Shown here piece after piece: positions 24,335 through 32,834 of a stretch of DNA of 64,000 nucleotides (position 1 is the first letter of the stretch; each line of letters opens with the position of its first letter). Source of the DNA: Mucilaginibacter yixingensis. Lineage in GTDB: Bacteria; Bacteroidota; Bacteroidia; Sphingobacteriales; Sphingobacteriaceae. The notes below the pieces were generated by a model, which was not told where the DNA came from, ran no database searches, and saw only the letters and a list, made by a program, of their open reading frames with translations. A program made the translations under genes and the position numbers. The stretch spans positions 3,844,001 through 3,908,000 of the forward strand of contig NZ_CP160205.1 of the NCBI RefSeq assembly GCF_041080815.1, written 5' to 3'.

Positions 24335-24416
24335 CCCTCCTAACCTCCCCGAAGGGGAGGAACTTTAAAATCAAAACCATAAAGCCCCTCCCCTTCGGGG
24401 AGGCCGGGTGGGGTAA
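24335..24416. repeat. Second copy of the CCTCCCCGAAGGGGAGG palindromic repeat
   Basis: Nearly identical halves to the copy at 23089-23168 (CCCCTCCTAACCTCCCCGAA and CCTTCGGGGAGGCCGGGTGG), with an unrelated loop. It again sits between two convergent genes and ends exactly at the stop codon of the minus-strand LpxR-like gene. Confidence 0.9.
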
Positions 24417-25367
24417 CTACCACCTGTACAATAACGTAACCGATCCCCACTGATGAGCCTTCACCATTTGCTTCACGTCTTTAGTATGAAAGATGACCGA
24501 AGCATCAATCACCCAACGACCAGGCGCATAAGACACACCCAGTTGATTACTGAAAACCAATCGATTGGGGGTTAATAATATTTCATTGGGGTATTGGGTA
24601 TGATCGCCAAATAAACTTCCTTGCACCGTGGCATCATAAGCCACATAGTTTAACATCGGTTTATAATAAAAGAAAATTTCTTTGGGGTGCAATAACGAGT
24701 TCTTGTTTAACCTGCTAACGGTGCTTTGCGTGCTTACGGAGTTATAAAGTTGGTTAAAGTCTCCCAATCTCAACAGCGGACCAACGCCCAACCCGTCAAA
24801 ACCATTACCCAGGTTTGCATAACTGTTAAGCGTCAGGTCAATGCCTTTGCCACGTGCAAGCAGGTGATTATATTCGGCAGAAAGATTGATCTCGATACCA
24901 TCATGCACCTGGTACTCCCAACCCTGGGGCGGATAAAAGCCAAACCATTTGTGTATATCCTGCTGAATCTCGTATGCGCCAGACCCTGAACCCACCACGC
25001 CTAATTGCGCGCCCAGTTTAAGATTACTTTCATTCTGATACAACAGGTTAAGATTGGCGCCAACATACAGGTAGCCGGCAAATGGCCGATCCACGTACTT
25101 CATATCCGGAATAGAGGCCGATTGCGGATTGTACATCCGCTGTCCGGCTTCAAAACCCAGCACCTTGTTCTTCAGTTTAGAACTGTCGCTAAGCTTTAGC
25201 GCATGACGATAATAAACAAATATGCCGTTAGTATAATAACGGTCTGAGCCCTGGGCCAGATAAGAATCGTTCTCTGTCTGAAACCCGGCTTCGTTAACAC
25301 GCGTTTGCGAGAAAGCCGAACCGGCAAATAAAAAACAGACCAGCAGGCTAATGTATAAAGTTTTCAT
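24417..25367 (-). CDS. LpxR-like (DUF2219) outer-membrane lipid A deacylase
   Basis: A 316-residue protein with signal peptide MKTLYISLLVCFLFAGSAFSQ and alternating beta-strand composition typical of a 12-strand barrel. Family landmarks are ENDSYLAQGSDRYYTNG (conserved Asn/Asp and YTNG), RPFAGYLYVGA near the first third, and the GNGFDG segment. LpxR removes the 3'-acyloxyacyl chain from lipid A in the outer membrane. Activity in this organism is inferred from the family. A strong hairpin terminator lies only 23 bases before the ATG (25390-25416). Confidence 0.82.
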   Translation of the reverse strand: MKTLYISLLVCFLFAGSAFSQTRVNEAGFQTENDSYLAQGSDRYYTNGIFVYYRHALKLSDSSKLKNKVLGFEAGQRMYNPQSASIPDMKYVDRPFAGYLYVGANLNLLYQNESNLKLGAQLGVVGSGSGAYEIQQDIHKWFGFYPPQGWEYQVHDGIEINLSAEYNHLLARGKGIDLTLNSYANLGNGFDGLGVGPLLRLGDFNQLYNSVSTQSTVSRLNKNSLLHPKEIFFYYKPMLNYVAYDATVQGSLFGDHTQYPNEILLTPNRLVFSNQLGVSYAPGRWVIDASVIFHTKDVKQMVKAHQWGSVTLLYRW

Positions 25368-25389
25368 TCAGTTGATTGAGACCCGAAGA

Positions 25390-25416
25390 TAAAAAAAGGC
25401 CGGAAATGTTCCGGCC
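25390..25416 (-). terminator. Terminator just upstream of the LpxR-like gene
   Basis: On the minus strand GGCCGGAA/TTCCGGCC with a three-base loop is followed by seven T residues. It ends the lon transcript or attenuates transcription into the next gene, which starts only 23 bases downstream. Confidence 0.85.
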
Positions 25417-25546
25417 CTCTAATTTATCTTGTAAAGCTATAATGGTTGTTTTGTAAAACCATTATTGTCTGACCTGTAAAGTTGCTCTTATCAATCAAAA
25501 TAATCACTCCCTAAAGGTGTCTTCCGACCAAAAAAGCCCTATACTC

Positions 25547-28018
25547 TTATTTTTCGGCCACTTTTTCTTCCCGAACGGTCAGATCCAGCGGGTCATCAAC
25601 CTGTTCATTCAGCAGCGCCAGGTCAATTACCTCGTGCATTTGCTTTACATAGTGGAAAGTGAGGTCTTTGATGTAATCTTCCTTAATTTCCAGAATATCC
25701 TTGCGGTTGCTAGAGCACAAAATGATCTCTTTGATGTTTGCACGCTTGGCTGCCAGTATTTTTTCTTTAATACCCCCTACCGGCAATACGCGCCCGCGCA
25801 GGGTAATCTCTCCGGTCATAGCCAGGTGTGGTTTTATTTTACGCTGGGTGAATGCTGACGTTAATGCGGTAAGCATAGTTACCCCGGCAGACGGACCATC
25901 CTTTGGCGTAGCTCCCGCAGGCACGTGGATATGCACATCCCACTGATCAAACAGTTTTGGATCGATATTGAATTGTGTCGCATGTGCACGCAGATAGAAC
26001 AGGGCAATAGTGGCCGATTCTTTCATCACGTCACCCAAACTACCGGTCAGCGTTAGCCTGCCTTTACCCGGGCTCAGGCTCGACTCGATAAACAGGATAT
26101 CGCCGCCCACCTGTGTCCAGGCCAGGCCGGTTACTACACCTGCAATATCGTTGCCCTCGTACAAATCTTTGTCAAATATAGGCGCGCCCAAAAAACGCTC
26201 TACGTCTGTTTTATTGACGTTGGTGCTATATTCTTCTTTCAGAGCGATGCTTTTAGCTACGCCACGCACCACAGAACCAATCTGCTTATCCAGCGTACGT
26301 ACGCCAGACTCGCGGGTGTACTCTTCCACAATCTTCTCGATCACATCGTTCTTTAACGATACGTCTTTGGCTTTTACGCCGTGGGCCTCGCGCTGTTTTG
26401 GCAATAAGTGCTGTTTGGCTATCTCTATCTTTTCTTCAATAGTATAACCGTTTACCTCGATGATCTCCATACGGTCAATCAACGCTGGCTGTATGGTGCT
26501 TAACGAGTTAGCGGTAGCAATGAACATTACGTTGCTCAGATCAAAATCCATCTCTACATAATGATCGTAAAAAGTACTGTTCTGCTCTGGGTCAAGTACC
26601 TCTAACAAAGCTGACGATGGATCGCCGCGGAAATCATTACCTACCTTATCAATCTCATCCAGAATAAATACCGGGTTAGCTGCACCGGCCTTTTTGATAG
26701 ATTGAATGATACGGCCCGGCATGGCACCAATGTAAGTTTTACGGTGACCGCGAACTTCGGCCTCATCACGAATACCGCCTAGCGCCATACGCACATATTT
26801 GCGGCCCAATGCTTTAGCGATAGATTTACCCAGCGATGTTTTACCCACACCCGGAGGGCCAACCAAACACAGGATAGGCGCTTTCATGTTGTGTTTCAGC
26901 TTCAACACAGCCAGGTATTCAATAATACGCTGTTTTACTTTATCCAGACCGAAGTGATCTTTGTCCAGAATCTTCTGGGCACGTTTCAGGTCAAAGTTAT
27001 CTTTGGTAAACTCGTTCCATGGCAAATCCAGCAGCAATTCAAGATAGTTGATCTGTACCGAGTAATCGGCTGCAGCGGGGTTCATCCGCACCAGTTTTTC
27101 TATCTCTTTGTTAAAGTGATCGTTTACTTCTTTGGCCCACTTCTTCTTAACAGCGCGGTCGCGCAGGCTTTCTACCTCCAGATCGGGCGTGTTGCCGCCC
27201 AGTTCTTCCTGGATGGTTTTAAGCTGTTGGTTCAGGAAGTAATCACGCTGCTGCTTGTCCAGATCGGTACGAACACGGTTCTGAATCTGGTTTTTCAGCT
27301 CCAGCATCTGTATCTCGGTAGTCAGGTGCTCCAGAACCATCTTGGCCCGTTCACGCAGATCAAACGTTTCCAGCATCTTTTGCTTCACGCTCATATCAGC
27401 ATTCATGTTTGATGAGATGAAGTTGATGAGGAACGATGTGCTTTCGATGTTGCGGATAGCAATGCCGGCTTCGCTCGGAATGTTGGGCGATAGCTGAATA
27501 ATGCTCATGGCCATGTCTTTAATAGACGATACCATGGCTTTAAACTCTTTATCTTCCTTCAGTTTAACTTCCTGAAAAGGTGTGATAGTGGCTTTTATGT
27601 AAGGCTCGCTTTGCACCTCTTCGCCCAATGTAAACCGCTTTTTACCCTGCAATATCACGGTGGTATTACCATCGGGCATTTGCAGCATCTTGATGATGAG
27701 AGCGGTTGTACCAATTTGGTTCAGTTGATCAAAACCAGGGTCTTCTATACTCACATCCTGTTGAGAAACTACCCCAATTATGCGGTCTTTTTTATTGGCA
27801 TCGCGAATTAGTTTGATGGATTTATCGCGGCCAACCGTAATAGGCATTACTACGCCGGGGAATAAAACGGTATTACGTAGGGGTAGAATAGATAAAATGT
27901 CAGGTATCTGCTCATTATTCATCTCCTCCTCATCCTCAGACGACATCAGAGGGAAAAACTCAGAATCTTCATTGATGATAGGGAGAGCAGCGTTTATATC
28001 AAATGGATTGAAACTCAT
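25547..28018 (-). CDS. lon: ATP-dependent Lon protease
   Basis: An 823-residue cytosolic AAA+ protease that degrades misfolded and regulatory proteins. Domains in order are an N-terminal substrate-binding domain (ILPLRNTVLFPGVVMPITVG from ~45), a coiled-coil helical region, and an AAA+ ATPase with Walker A GPPGVGKTSLGK (~383) and Walker B FILDEIDKVG. The S16 protease domain follows, with catalytic Ser in PKDGPSAGVTM (~706) and Lys in GGIKEKILAAKR. Slightly acidic N-terminal and C-terminal extensions are present, as is usual in Bacteroidetes. The intergenic region to the divergent TPR gene is long (360 bases). No clear heat-shock operator was seen. Confidence 0.97.
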   Translation of the reverse strand: MSFNPFDINAALPIINEDSEFFPLMSSEDEEEMNNEQIPDILSILPLRNTVLFPGVVMPITVGRDKSIKLIRDANKKDRIIGVVSQQDVSIEDPGFDQLNQIGTTALIIKMLQMPDGNTTVILQGKKRFTLGEEVQSEPYIKATITPFQEVKLKEDKEFKAMVSSIKDMAMSIIQLSPNIPSEAGIAIRNIESTSFLINFISSNMNADMSVKQKMLETFDLRERAKMVLEHLTTEIQMLELKNQIQNRVRTDLDKQQRDYFLNQQLKTIQEELGGNTPDLEVESLRDRAVKKKWAKEVNDHFNKEIEKLVRMNPAAADYSVQINYLELLLDLPWNEFTKDNFDLKRAQKILDKDHFGLDKVKQRIIEYLAVLKLKHNMKAPILCLVGPPGVGKTSLGKSIAKALGRKYVRMALGGIRDEAEVRGHRKTYIGAMPGRIIQSIKKAGAANPVFILDEIDKVGNDFRGDPSSALLEVLDPEQNSTFYDHYVEMDFDLSNVMFIATANSLSTIQPALIDRMEIIEVNGYTIEEKIEIAKQHLLPKQREAHGVKAKDVSLKNDVIEKIVEEYTRESGVRTLDKQIGSVVRGVAKSIALKEEYSTNVNKTDVERFLGAPIFDKDLYEGNDIAGVVTGLAWTQVGGDILFIESSLSPGKGRLTLTGSLGDVMKESATIALFYLRAHATQFNIDPKLFDQWDVHIHVPAGATPKDGPSAGVTMLTALTSAFTQRKIKPHLAMTGEITLRGRVLPVGGIKEKILAAKRANIKEIILCSSNRKDILEIKEDYIKDLTFHYVKQMHEVIDLALLNEQVDDPLDLTVREEKVAEK

Positions 28019-28380
28019 TAATTAAACCTTTCTGTGGTTAAACGTCAAAATGTCAGCCTGAGTGTGCGCAGGCTAACTAAAACTGCATTATACCGTGTGT
28101 ACGGCTGCAATTACATTATGTTTCAATTGGTATGCCAAGTTGTGCAAATCACCGGCAATTTACGTTTTTAAAATACAAAACCCTGATGAAGTGCCTTTTA
28201 CAGCAAACAACCTTGACAGTGTGAAAAATTTAACGCATAATTGACGTGCAAAAAAGTCAGTAGGATGTATTGAGGGGTATTTTAGAAGAATATCTGGTAA
28301 AAAATCCGGACTGCCACATAATAATTTGCAAATACAACAGTTAATATAATTGACTTTTGTTTAACACGTTGATCTAATTG
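28019..28380. other. Divergent promoter region between lon and the TPR gene
   Basis: No gene is seen. A hairpin AGCCTGAGTGTGCGCAGGCT lies at 28053-28072 in the lon leader region. On the rightward side TGACTTTTG near 28350 is a one-to-two-base variant of the -7 box, with TTG near 28326 as a possible -33 element. Confidence 0.5.
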
Positions 28381-29007
28381 ATGAGGCTCTCAGTTGTACT
28401 TTCATGTCTGATCATTACCGCGGCTGCACACAACACAGTTGCCCAGAACGCCTATGTTAAATTAGGTCAGCAGGCTTTGATGAACGGCGATTTCCGAACG
28501 GCGGCCAATCATCTGGAAAAAGCCTGCGTGGTAGACTCTACCAATGCCAACGCCCTCTGGATGCTGGGCTACTCCTACTACCATAACGAAAACTATAAAA
28601 AAGCTGTTACTGCATATACCAAAGTAATTGCTATTAAGCCGGCAGACGGCACCGCCTACTACTATCGCGCACGAGCCAAAGCCTACCTGGGTAGAGACGC
28701 ACAAGCATCAAACATTGATAAAGAAAAGTGGATGCTGGGCGCTATAGCCGATTTTACCCGATCTATAGAGATTGACCCGTCTGATATGAAATACTACCAG
28801 AACCGGGCCATTGCCTACCGCGATTACGGCGTATTTAAACTACAGGCGGGCAACAAACAGACCGATCAAACCCGCGGCATTAATGCCCTCAAAGCTTCTG
28901 TTGCCGATTTAATGAAAGTATTAGCCAGTGATCCGTCCCGCGCCGATATTGAGTCGCTCATAGCGGTATCTAAAGAAAAACTGGCCACTGCGCTTGGCCA
29001 TCATTGA
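28381..29007 (+). CDS. Exported TPR-repeat protein
   Basis: A 208-residue protein with signal peptide (MRLSVVLSCLIITAAAHNTVAQ) and about four tetratricopeptide repeats. They begin LGQQALMNGDFRTAANHLEKAC, continue with ALWMLGYSYYHNENYKKAVTAYTKV, AYYYRARAKAYLG and YYQNRAIAYRDYG, and end in a short helical tail. TPR arrays are protein-binding scaffolds, and the product is probably periplasmic. The partner is unknown. ATG 28381 is preferred over TTG three bases earlier. Confidence 0.82.
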   Translation: MRLSVVLSCLIITAAAHNTVAQNAYVKLGQQALMNGDFRTAANHLEKACVVDSTNANALWMLGYSYYHNENYKKAVTAYTKVIAIKPADGTAYYYRARAKAYLGRDAQASNIDKEKWMLGAIADFTRSIEIDPSDMKYYQNRAIAYRDYGVFKLQAGNKQTDQTRGINALKASVADLMKVLASDPSRADIESLIAVSKEKLATALGHH

Positions 29008-29062
29008 GGCGCCTGCGGCGTTAGTGATTAGTTAATCAGAGATTAGTTTTCCCAGAATATAC

Positions 29063-29134
29063 GTAGAGCCACATAATTGTGGCTCCGGCATGCTTTATTC
29101 ACAACCAGAATGAGCCACAATTATGTGGCTCTAC
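29063..29134. repeat. 23-bp perfect inverted repeat (GTAGAGCCACATAATTG)
   Basis: Two 23-base perfect inverted arms (GTAGAGCCACATAATTGTGG.. and its complement) flank a 26-base loop. Each arm is itself partly palindromic (CCACAATTATGTGG type). It lies between the convergent TPR and lipoprotein genes. Confidence 0.9.
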
Positions 29135-29148
29135 GGCAACAATTTCTC

Positions 29149-29724
29149 TTACTTTACCACCTCTCCCCTAATCTCATACCTGTTCACACCCATCAACTTC
29201 ACATGCTGCCATTTCTTGATCGTGTAAACGGAGTCTGGGTAGTAAGCCAAATCTTCATAGCTCTCAAACAGCAGGTTCTTGTCATGGTTATAAATATAAA
29301 TCCACACCAGCTTGCCATCCTTCTGTTTGAGGATGATTTTTTGCGTTTTCAGCCCCGGGTTATTGGCTTTGTAAACCGTCAGACCTTTACCCTGGTTAAC
29401 AACATAACTCTGGCGCCAGGCAGGCTTATTAATGTCTGACTTGATAAATTGTTCAAACTCACCCTCCCAATTGCCAATCTGCACCTTCCTGGTTTGCGAT
29501 GCGCCGTTGTGTATAGCCGTTTTATTTACAAACGGATTTTGCTTGGTGAGCACCGCTGTCTGGCCTTTAAAATAGCCGGCTATATCAAAGTAAGCTGCTT
29601 TACCGGTTTCTTTAATATCAGGTTTGCAGCCAGTAGCTGCCATCAAGATACCGGCAATTAACAGCAATAAAAAGCCCCTCTTGTTAGCAGAGGGGCGTAT
29701 GTTTAATATTTTATACCAGCACAT
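29149..29724 (-). CDS. Predicted lipoprotein, function unknown
   Basis: A 191-residue protein whose N-terminus ends in KRGFLLLLIAGILMAATGC, a lipoprotein signal with the acylated Cys near residue 33. The body (KPDIKETGKAAYFDIAGYFKGQ...) looks like a small mixed alpha/beta domain with WEGEFEQFIKSDINKPAW and VWIYIYNHDKNLLFES. I recognise no named family, though short lipoproteins of this kind are common in Bacteroidetes. ATG 29724 overlaps the gpmI end by 14 bases. The gpmI terminator hairpin lies within the codons for the signal peptide, an odd arrangement that leaves the real start slightly uncertain. Confidence 0.7.
   Translation of the reverse strand: MCWYKILNIRPSANKRGFLLLLIAGILMAATGCKPDIKETGKAAYFDIAGYFKGQTAVLTKQNPFVNKTAIHNGASQTRKVQIGNWEGEFEQFIKSDINKPAWRQSYVVNQGKGLTVYKANNPGLKTQKIILKQKDGKLVWIYIYNHDKNLLFESYEDLAYYPDSVYTIKKWQHVKLMGVNRYEIRGEVVK
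29667..29696 (-). terminator. gpmI terminator lying inside the lipoprotein gene
   Basis: On the minus strand GCCCCTC and GAGGGGC pair across a nine-base loop, followed by TTTTTATT. It lies just past the gpmI stop but inside the start of the next reading frame, so transcription into that gene would require read-through. Confidence 0.75.
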
Positions 29725-31234
29725 TGCCTGTCATTTCTTCGGGGATGGCAACACCGAGCATTTTGAGCACGGTTGGGGCAACATCGCCCAGCTTACCATC
29801 CTTCACAGCGGTTACATCTTTATCAATCACAATACAAGGCACCAGGTTAGTGGTGTGTGCTGTGTTTGGCGAACCATCAGCATTAATCATAAAATCTGCA
29901 TTACCGTGGTCAGCAAGGATGATGAATGAGTAGCCATTTTTCAGGCCTGTTTCAACCACTGCTTTGGTGCAAGCATCAACTGTTTCGGCAGCCTTTACTA
30001 CAGCGCTGAACACGCCTGTGTGGCCAACCATATCGGTATTGGCAAAGTTAAGGCAGATAAAATCGGCCCAGTGGCTTTCCAGTTCAGGCAAAATCGCCTC
30101 TTTGATGCCTTCGGCGCTCATCTCTGGCTGTAAATCATAAGTAGCCACTTTTGGCGATGGCACCAACAGGCGCTTCTCATTAGCAAACTCTTTTTCGCGA
30201 CCGCCCGAGAAGAAGAACGTTACGTGTGGATATTTCTCGGTCTCGGCAATGCGGATCTGGTTTTTACCGGCATCCTGCAAAATTTCGCCAAGGGTTTTGG
30301 TCAGGTCATCTTTGTGGAACACCACCTGCACGTTTTTAAACGTTTCATCATACGGTGTCATAGTGATATAACGCAGATCAAGCGGGTGCATGTTCTGCTC
30401 AGGAAACGCTTTCTGCGTTAAAGCTAATGAAATCTCGCGACCACGGTCTGTACGGAAGTTAAAGCACAACACCACATCTCCCGGTTTTATTACGGCTATG
30501 GGTTGATCATTTTCATCCACCCTAACAATCGGCTCCACAAACTCGTCGCTAACCTCGTGCGCGTATGATTCAACAATACCATCTGCAACCTTCTGTACAT
30601 GCACGCCCTCGCCGTTCACCATCAGGTCATAGGCTTTGCGTACGCGCTCCCAGCGGTTATCGCGGTCCATTGCAAAATAGCGACCAATGGCCGAGGCTAT
30701 TTTAACATTGGTGTCCTGAGTGTAATGCTCCAGATCGGTTATATATTTCAACCCGTTATAGGGGTCGGTATCGCGTCCATCTAAAAATGCGTGGATATAA
30801 ACGTTGGGCAAAGCATAACGACCGGCAACATCGCACAAACCTTTCAGGTGTTTAATGTGCGAGTGTACGCCACCGTCAGACACAAGCCCGATAAAGTGTA
30901 CATCTTTATTATTTTGTTTGGCATAATTAAAGGCGTCTTTAATTACCGGGTTTTCATCCAGCTCTTTATCTTCAACAGCTTTGTGGATGCGGCCCAGCTC
31001 CTGGTAAACCACACGGCCTGCACCCAGGTTCATGTGTCCTACCTCAGAGTTACCCATTTGTCCGTCGGGTAAACCAACGGCCATGCCCGATGCCTCAAGC
31101 TTTGAATTTGGATATTGCTCCAGCAGGGAGTTAAAAAATGGCGTTTTAGCGTTAAAGATAGCGTTTGATGCGTCGTGACGGCCGTAACCCCAGCCATCTA
31201 ATATAAGTAATGCGACTTTTTTCTGTTGTTCCAC
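29711..31234 (-). CDS. gpmI: 2,3-bisphosphoglycerate-independent phosphoglycerate mutase
   Basis: A 507-residue manganese enzyme interconverting 3- and 2-phosphoglycerate in glycolysis. It starts LILDGWGYG (metal Asp), has the catalytic serine in GQMGNSEVGHMNLGAGR, FLDGRDTDP and GRYFAMDRDNRWERV in the insertion domain, and ADHGNADFM plus AHTTNLVP for the second metal site near the C-terminus. The length is typical. It uses a GTG start at 31234, four bases after a TATATTTG promoter box, so the mRNA is probably leaderless. Confidence 0.96.
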   Translation of the reverse strand: MEQQKKVALLILDGWGYGRHDASNAIFNAKTPFFNSLLEQYPNSKLEASGMAVGLPDGQMGNSEVGHMNLGAGRVVYQELGRIHKAVEDKELDENPVIKDAFNYAKQNNKDVHFIGLVSDGGVHSHIKHLKGLCDVAGRYALPNVYIHAFLDGRDTDPYNGLKYITDLEHYTQDTNVKIASAIGRYFAMDRDNRWERVRKAYDLMVNGEGVHVQKVADGIVESYAHEVSDEFVEPIVRVDENDQPIAVIKPGDVVLCFNFRTDRGREISLALTQKAFPEQNMHPLDLRYITMTPYDETFKNVQVVFHKDDLTKTLGEILQDAGKNQIRIAETEKYPHVTFFFSGGREKEFANEKRLLVPSPKVATYDLQPEMSAEGIKEAILPELESHWADFICLNFANTDMVGHTGVFSAVVKAAETVDACTKAVVETGLKNGYSFIILADHGNADFMINADGSPNTAHTTNLVPCIVIDKDVTAVKDGKLGDVAPTVLKMLGVAIPEEMTGNVLV

Positions 31235-31238
31235 GGCG

Positions 31239-31246
31239 CAAATATA
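31239..31246 (-). promoter_or_regulatory. TATATTTG box four bases before gpmI GTG
   Basis: A perfect TAnnTTTG, CGCC spacer, GTG start. It is the same arrangement as bshB1 and pabB. Confidence 0.65.
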
Positions 31247-31337
31247 AAAATTGCTTGTCGCGTTAGGGCCTTATATTACGTTAATTATATATATTTAACG
31301 TGGATCTAGAAAAGCGCTTTGATGAAACTGCTTTATT

Positions 31338-31444
31338 AGCCTCACCTAAATCCTCTCTCCTCCAACGGAGTCCTTCGGACAAAAGAGAGGATTTGAATTT
31401 ATCCTTGTAACTCCTTCGCCTTTTGAGAAGAGTTGGGATGAGGC
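31338..31444. repeat. Imperfect C-rich palindromic repeat (GCCTCACCTAAATCC)
   Basis: Left GCCTCACCTAAATCCTCTC and right GAGTTGGGATGAGGC are imperfectly complementary. An inner CCTCTCT...AGAGAGG pair lies between them. It lies in the ~260-base gap between gpmI and the DUF4783 gene, which holds no reading frame. Confidence 0.6.
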
Positions 31445-31506
31445 CAATTAAGAGGACTACGCAACGCTTAATATTTAACCAGCCACACTAATCACTTATC
31501 AATCTT

Positions 31507-31893
31507 ATGAAGAAACTGTTACTCCTTCTATTTATCCTGCCCGCCACGCTTACCGCCCTTGCAGATCAGGTAGACCGCACTGCCGAACTGCTTAAAACCG
31601 GCAATTTTACTGAACTGGGCAAGCTGTTTGCTGGTAGTGTAGATGTAACGTTGATGGATGACGAAAACATGCTCTCAGGCACCAAGGCACTGGCATCGGT
31701 AGAAAGTTTCTTCAAAAAAAATCCTATTAAAACGGTCAAAGTACTTCACCGGATAGACTCTAACCCTAAAATTAAATTTGGAGTAATTTTAGTGGGATGC
31801 AGCACCGGCAACTACCGCGTATCGGTATCATTTAAACAAAGCGGTGCCCAGTTTTTGCTGGATGAATTTAGAGTTGAAACTGAAAAAGCATAA
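31507..31893 (+). CDS. DUF4783-family exported protein
   Basis: A 128-residue protein with signal peptide (MKKLLLLLFILPATLTALA). A small NTF2-like domain follows (ELLKTGNFTELGKLFAGSVDVTLMDDENMLSGTKAL ... FFKKNPIKTVKVLH). The DUF4783 family is Bacteroidetes-specific as far as I know and commonly sits just before nadC, as here with a 47-base gap. The function is unassigned; the fold suggests binding of a small molecule or a partner in the periplasm. Confidence 0.82.
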   Translation: MKKLLLLLFILPATLTALADQVDRTAELLKTGNFTELGKLFAGSVDVTLMDDENMLSGTKALASVESFFKKNPIKTVKVLHRIDSNPKIKFGVILVGCSTGNYRVSVSFKQSGAQFLLDEFRVETEKA

Positions 31894-31911
31894 TAAACTC
31901 CCAATTGTTGT

Positions 31912-31919
31912 TATTTTTG
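31912..31919 (+). promoter_or_regulatory. TATTTTTG promoter box of nadC
   Basis: A perfect TAnnTTTG followed by CGCC, 21 bases before the TTG start at 31941. nadC can therefore be expressed separately from the upstream DUF4783 gene. Confidence 0.6.
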
Positions 31920-31940
31920 CGCCTTTAGCAAAACAACACC

Positions 31941-32789
31941 TTGGATAAGCAACTCATACACCAGTTCATTATAAACGCCCTGACTGAAGACGTGGGCGAT
32001 GGCGATCATACCTCGCTTTCTACCATTCCGGCGGGCACTACTGGCAAAGCCAAACTTTTGGTAAAAGACAACGGCGTATTGGCCGGCGTTGAGCTGAGCA
32101 TAGAGATCTTCGCTATTGTAGATCCTCAACTAAAGGTCAACGTCCTTATTAACGACGGCGCCCAGGTAAAAGTTGGCGACATTGTTTTAGAGGTAGAAGG
32201 CAGTACACACAGCATTCTGAAAGCCGAGCGATTAGTGCTCAACTGTATGCAGCGAATGAGCGGCATTGCCACCATTACCCACGAGGTGGTTGACGTGCTG
32301 AAAGGCACCAACACCAAAGTACTTGATACCCGCAAAACCACTCCGGGCCTGCGTTATCTTGAAAAATGGGCCGTTAAAATTGGCGGTGGCGTAAATCACC
32401 GTTTTGGTTTGTATGATATGATCCTGATTAAGGACAACCATGTAGACTATTCTGGCGGCATCGCTAATGCCATCAACAACGCTAAACAATACCTGGCAGA
32501 TACCGGTCGCAAGCTTGATATTGAAATTGAGGTGCGTAACCTGGAAGAACTGGAACAGGTACTGAGCACCGGCGGCGTACAACGCATTTTGCTGGATAAC
32601 TTTAAGTTTGATGTATTGAAACAGGCCGTAGCCATGATAGAAGGACGCTACATTACAGAGGCATCCGGCGGCATTACCATAGAAAACGTACGCGATTATG
32701 CCGACTGTGGTGTTGACTATGTATCTATGGGCGCTCTCACCCATTCGGTTAAAAGCCTCGATCTGAGCCTCAAAGCCGTTAAACAGTAA
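31941..32789 (+). CDS. nadC: Nicotinate-nucleotide pyrophosphorylase
   Basis: A 282-residue enzyme converting quinolinate and PRPP to nicotinate mononucleotide in NAD synthesis. NALTEDVGDGDHTS, ILNCMQRMSGIAT-like (LVLNCMQRMSGIATIT), DTRKTTPGLRYLEKWAVKIGGGVNHRFGL and IKDNHVD are the conserved quinolinate and phosphate-binding segments. C-terminal EASGGITIENVRDYAD and VDYVSMGALTHS complete the barrel. It starts with TTG at 31941. nadA and nadB are not in the window. Confidence 0.95.
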   Translation: MDKQLIHQFIINALTEDVGDGDHTSLSTIPAGTTGKAKLLVKDNGVLAGVELSIEIFAIVDPQLKVNVLINDGAQVKVGDIVLEVEGSTHSILKAERLVLNCMQRMSGIATITHEVVDVLKGTNTKVLDTRKTTPGLRYLEKWAVKIGGGVNHRFGLYDMILIKDNHVDYSGGIANAINNAKQYLADTGRKLDIEIEVRNLEELEQVLSTGGVQRILLDNFKFDVLKQAVAMIEGRYITEASGGITIENVRDYADCGVDYVSMGALTHSVKSLDLSLKAVKQ

Positions 32790-32834
32790 TTATTAGTAGT
32801 TTTTGAGCGATCATTTTAGTAATATTGTGGTGAG

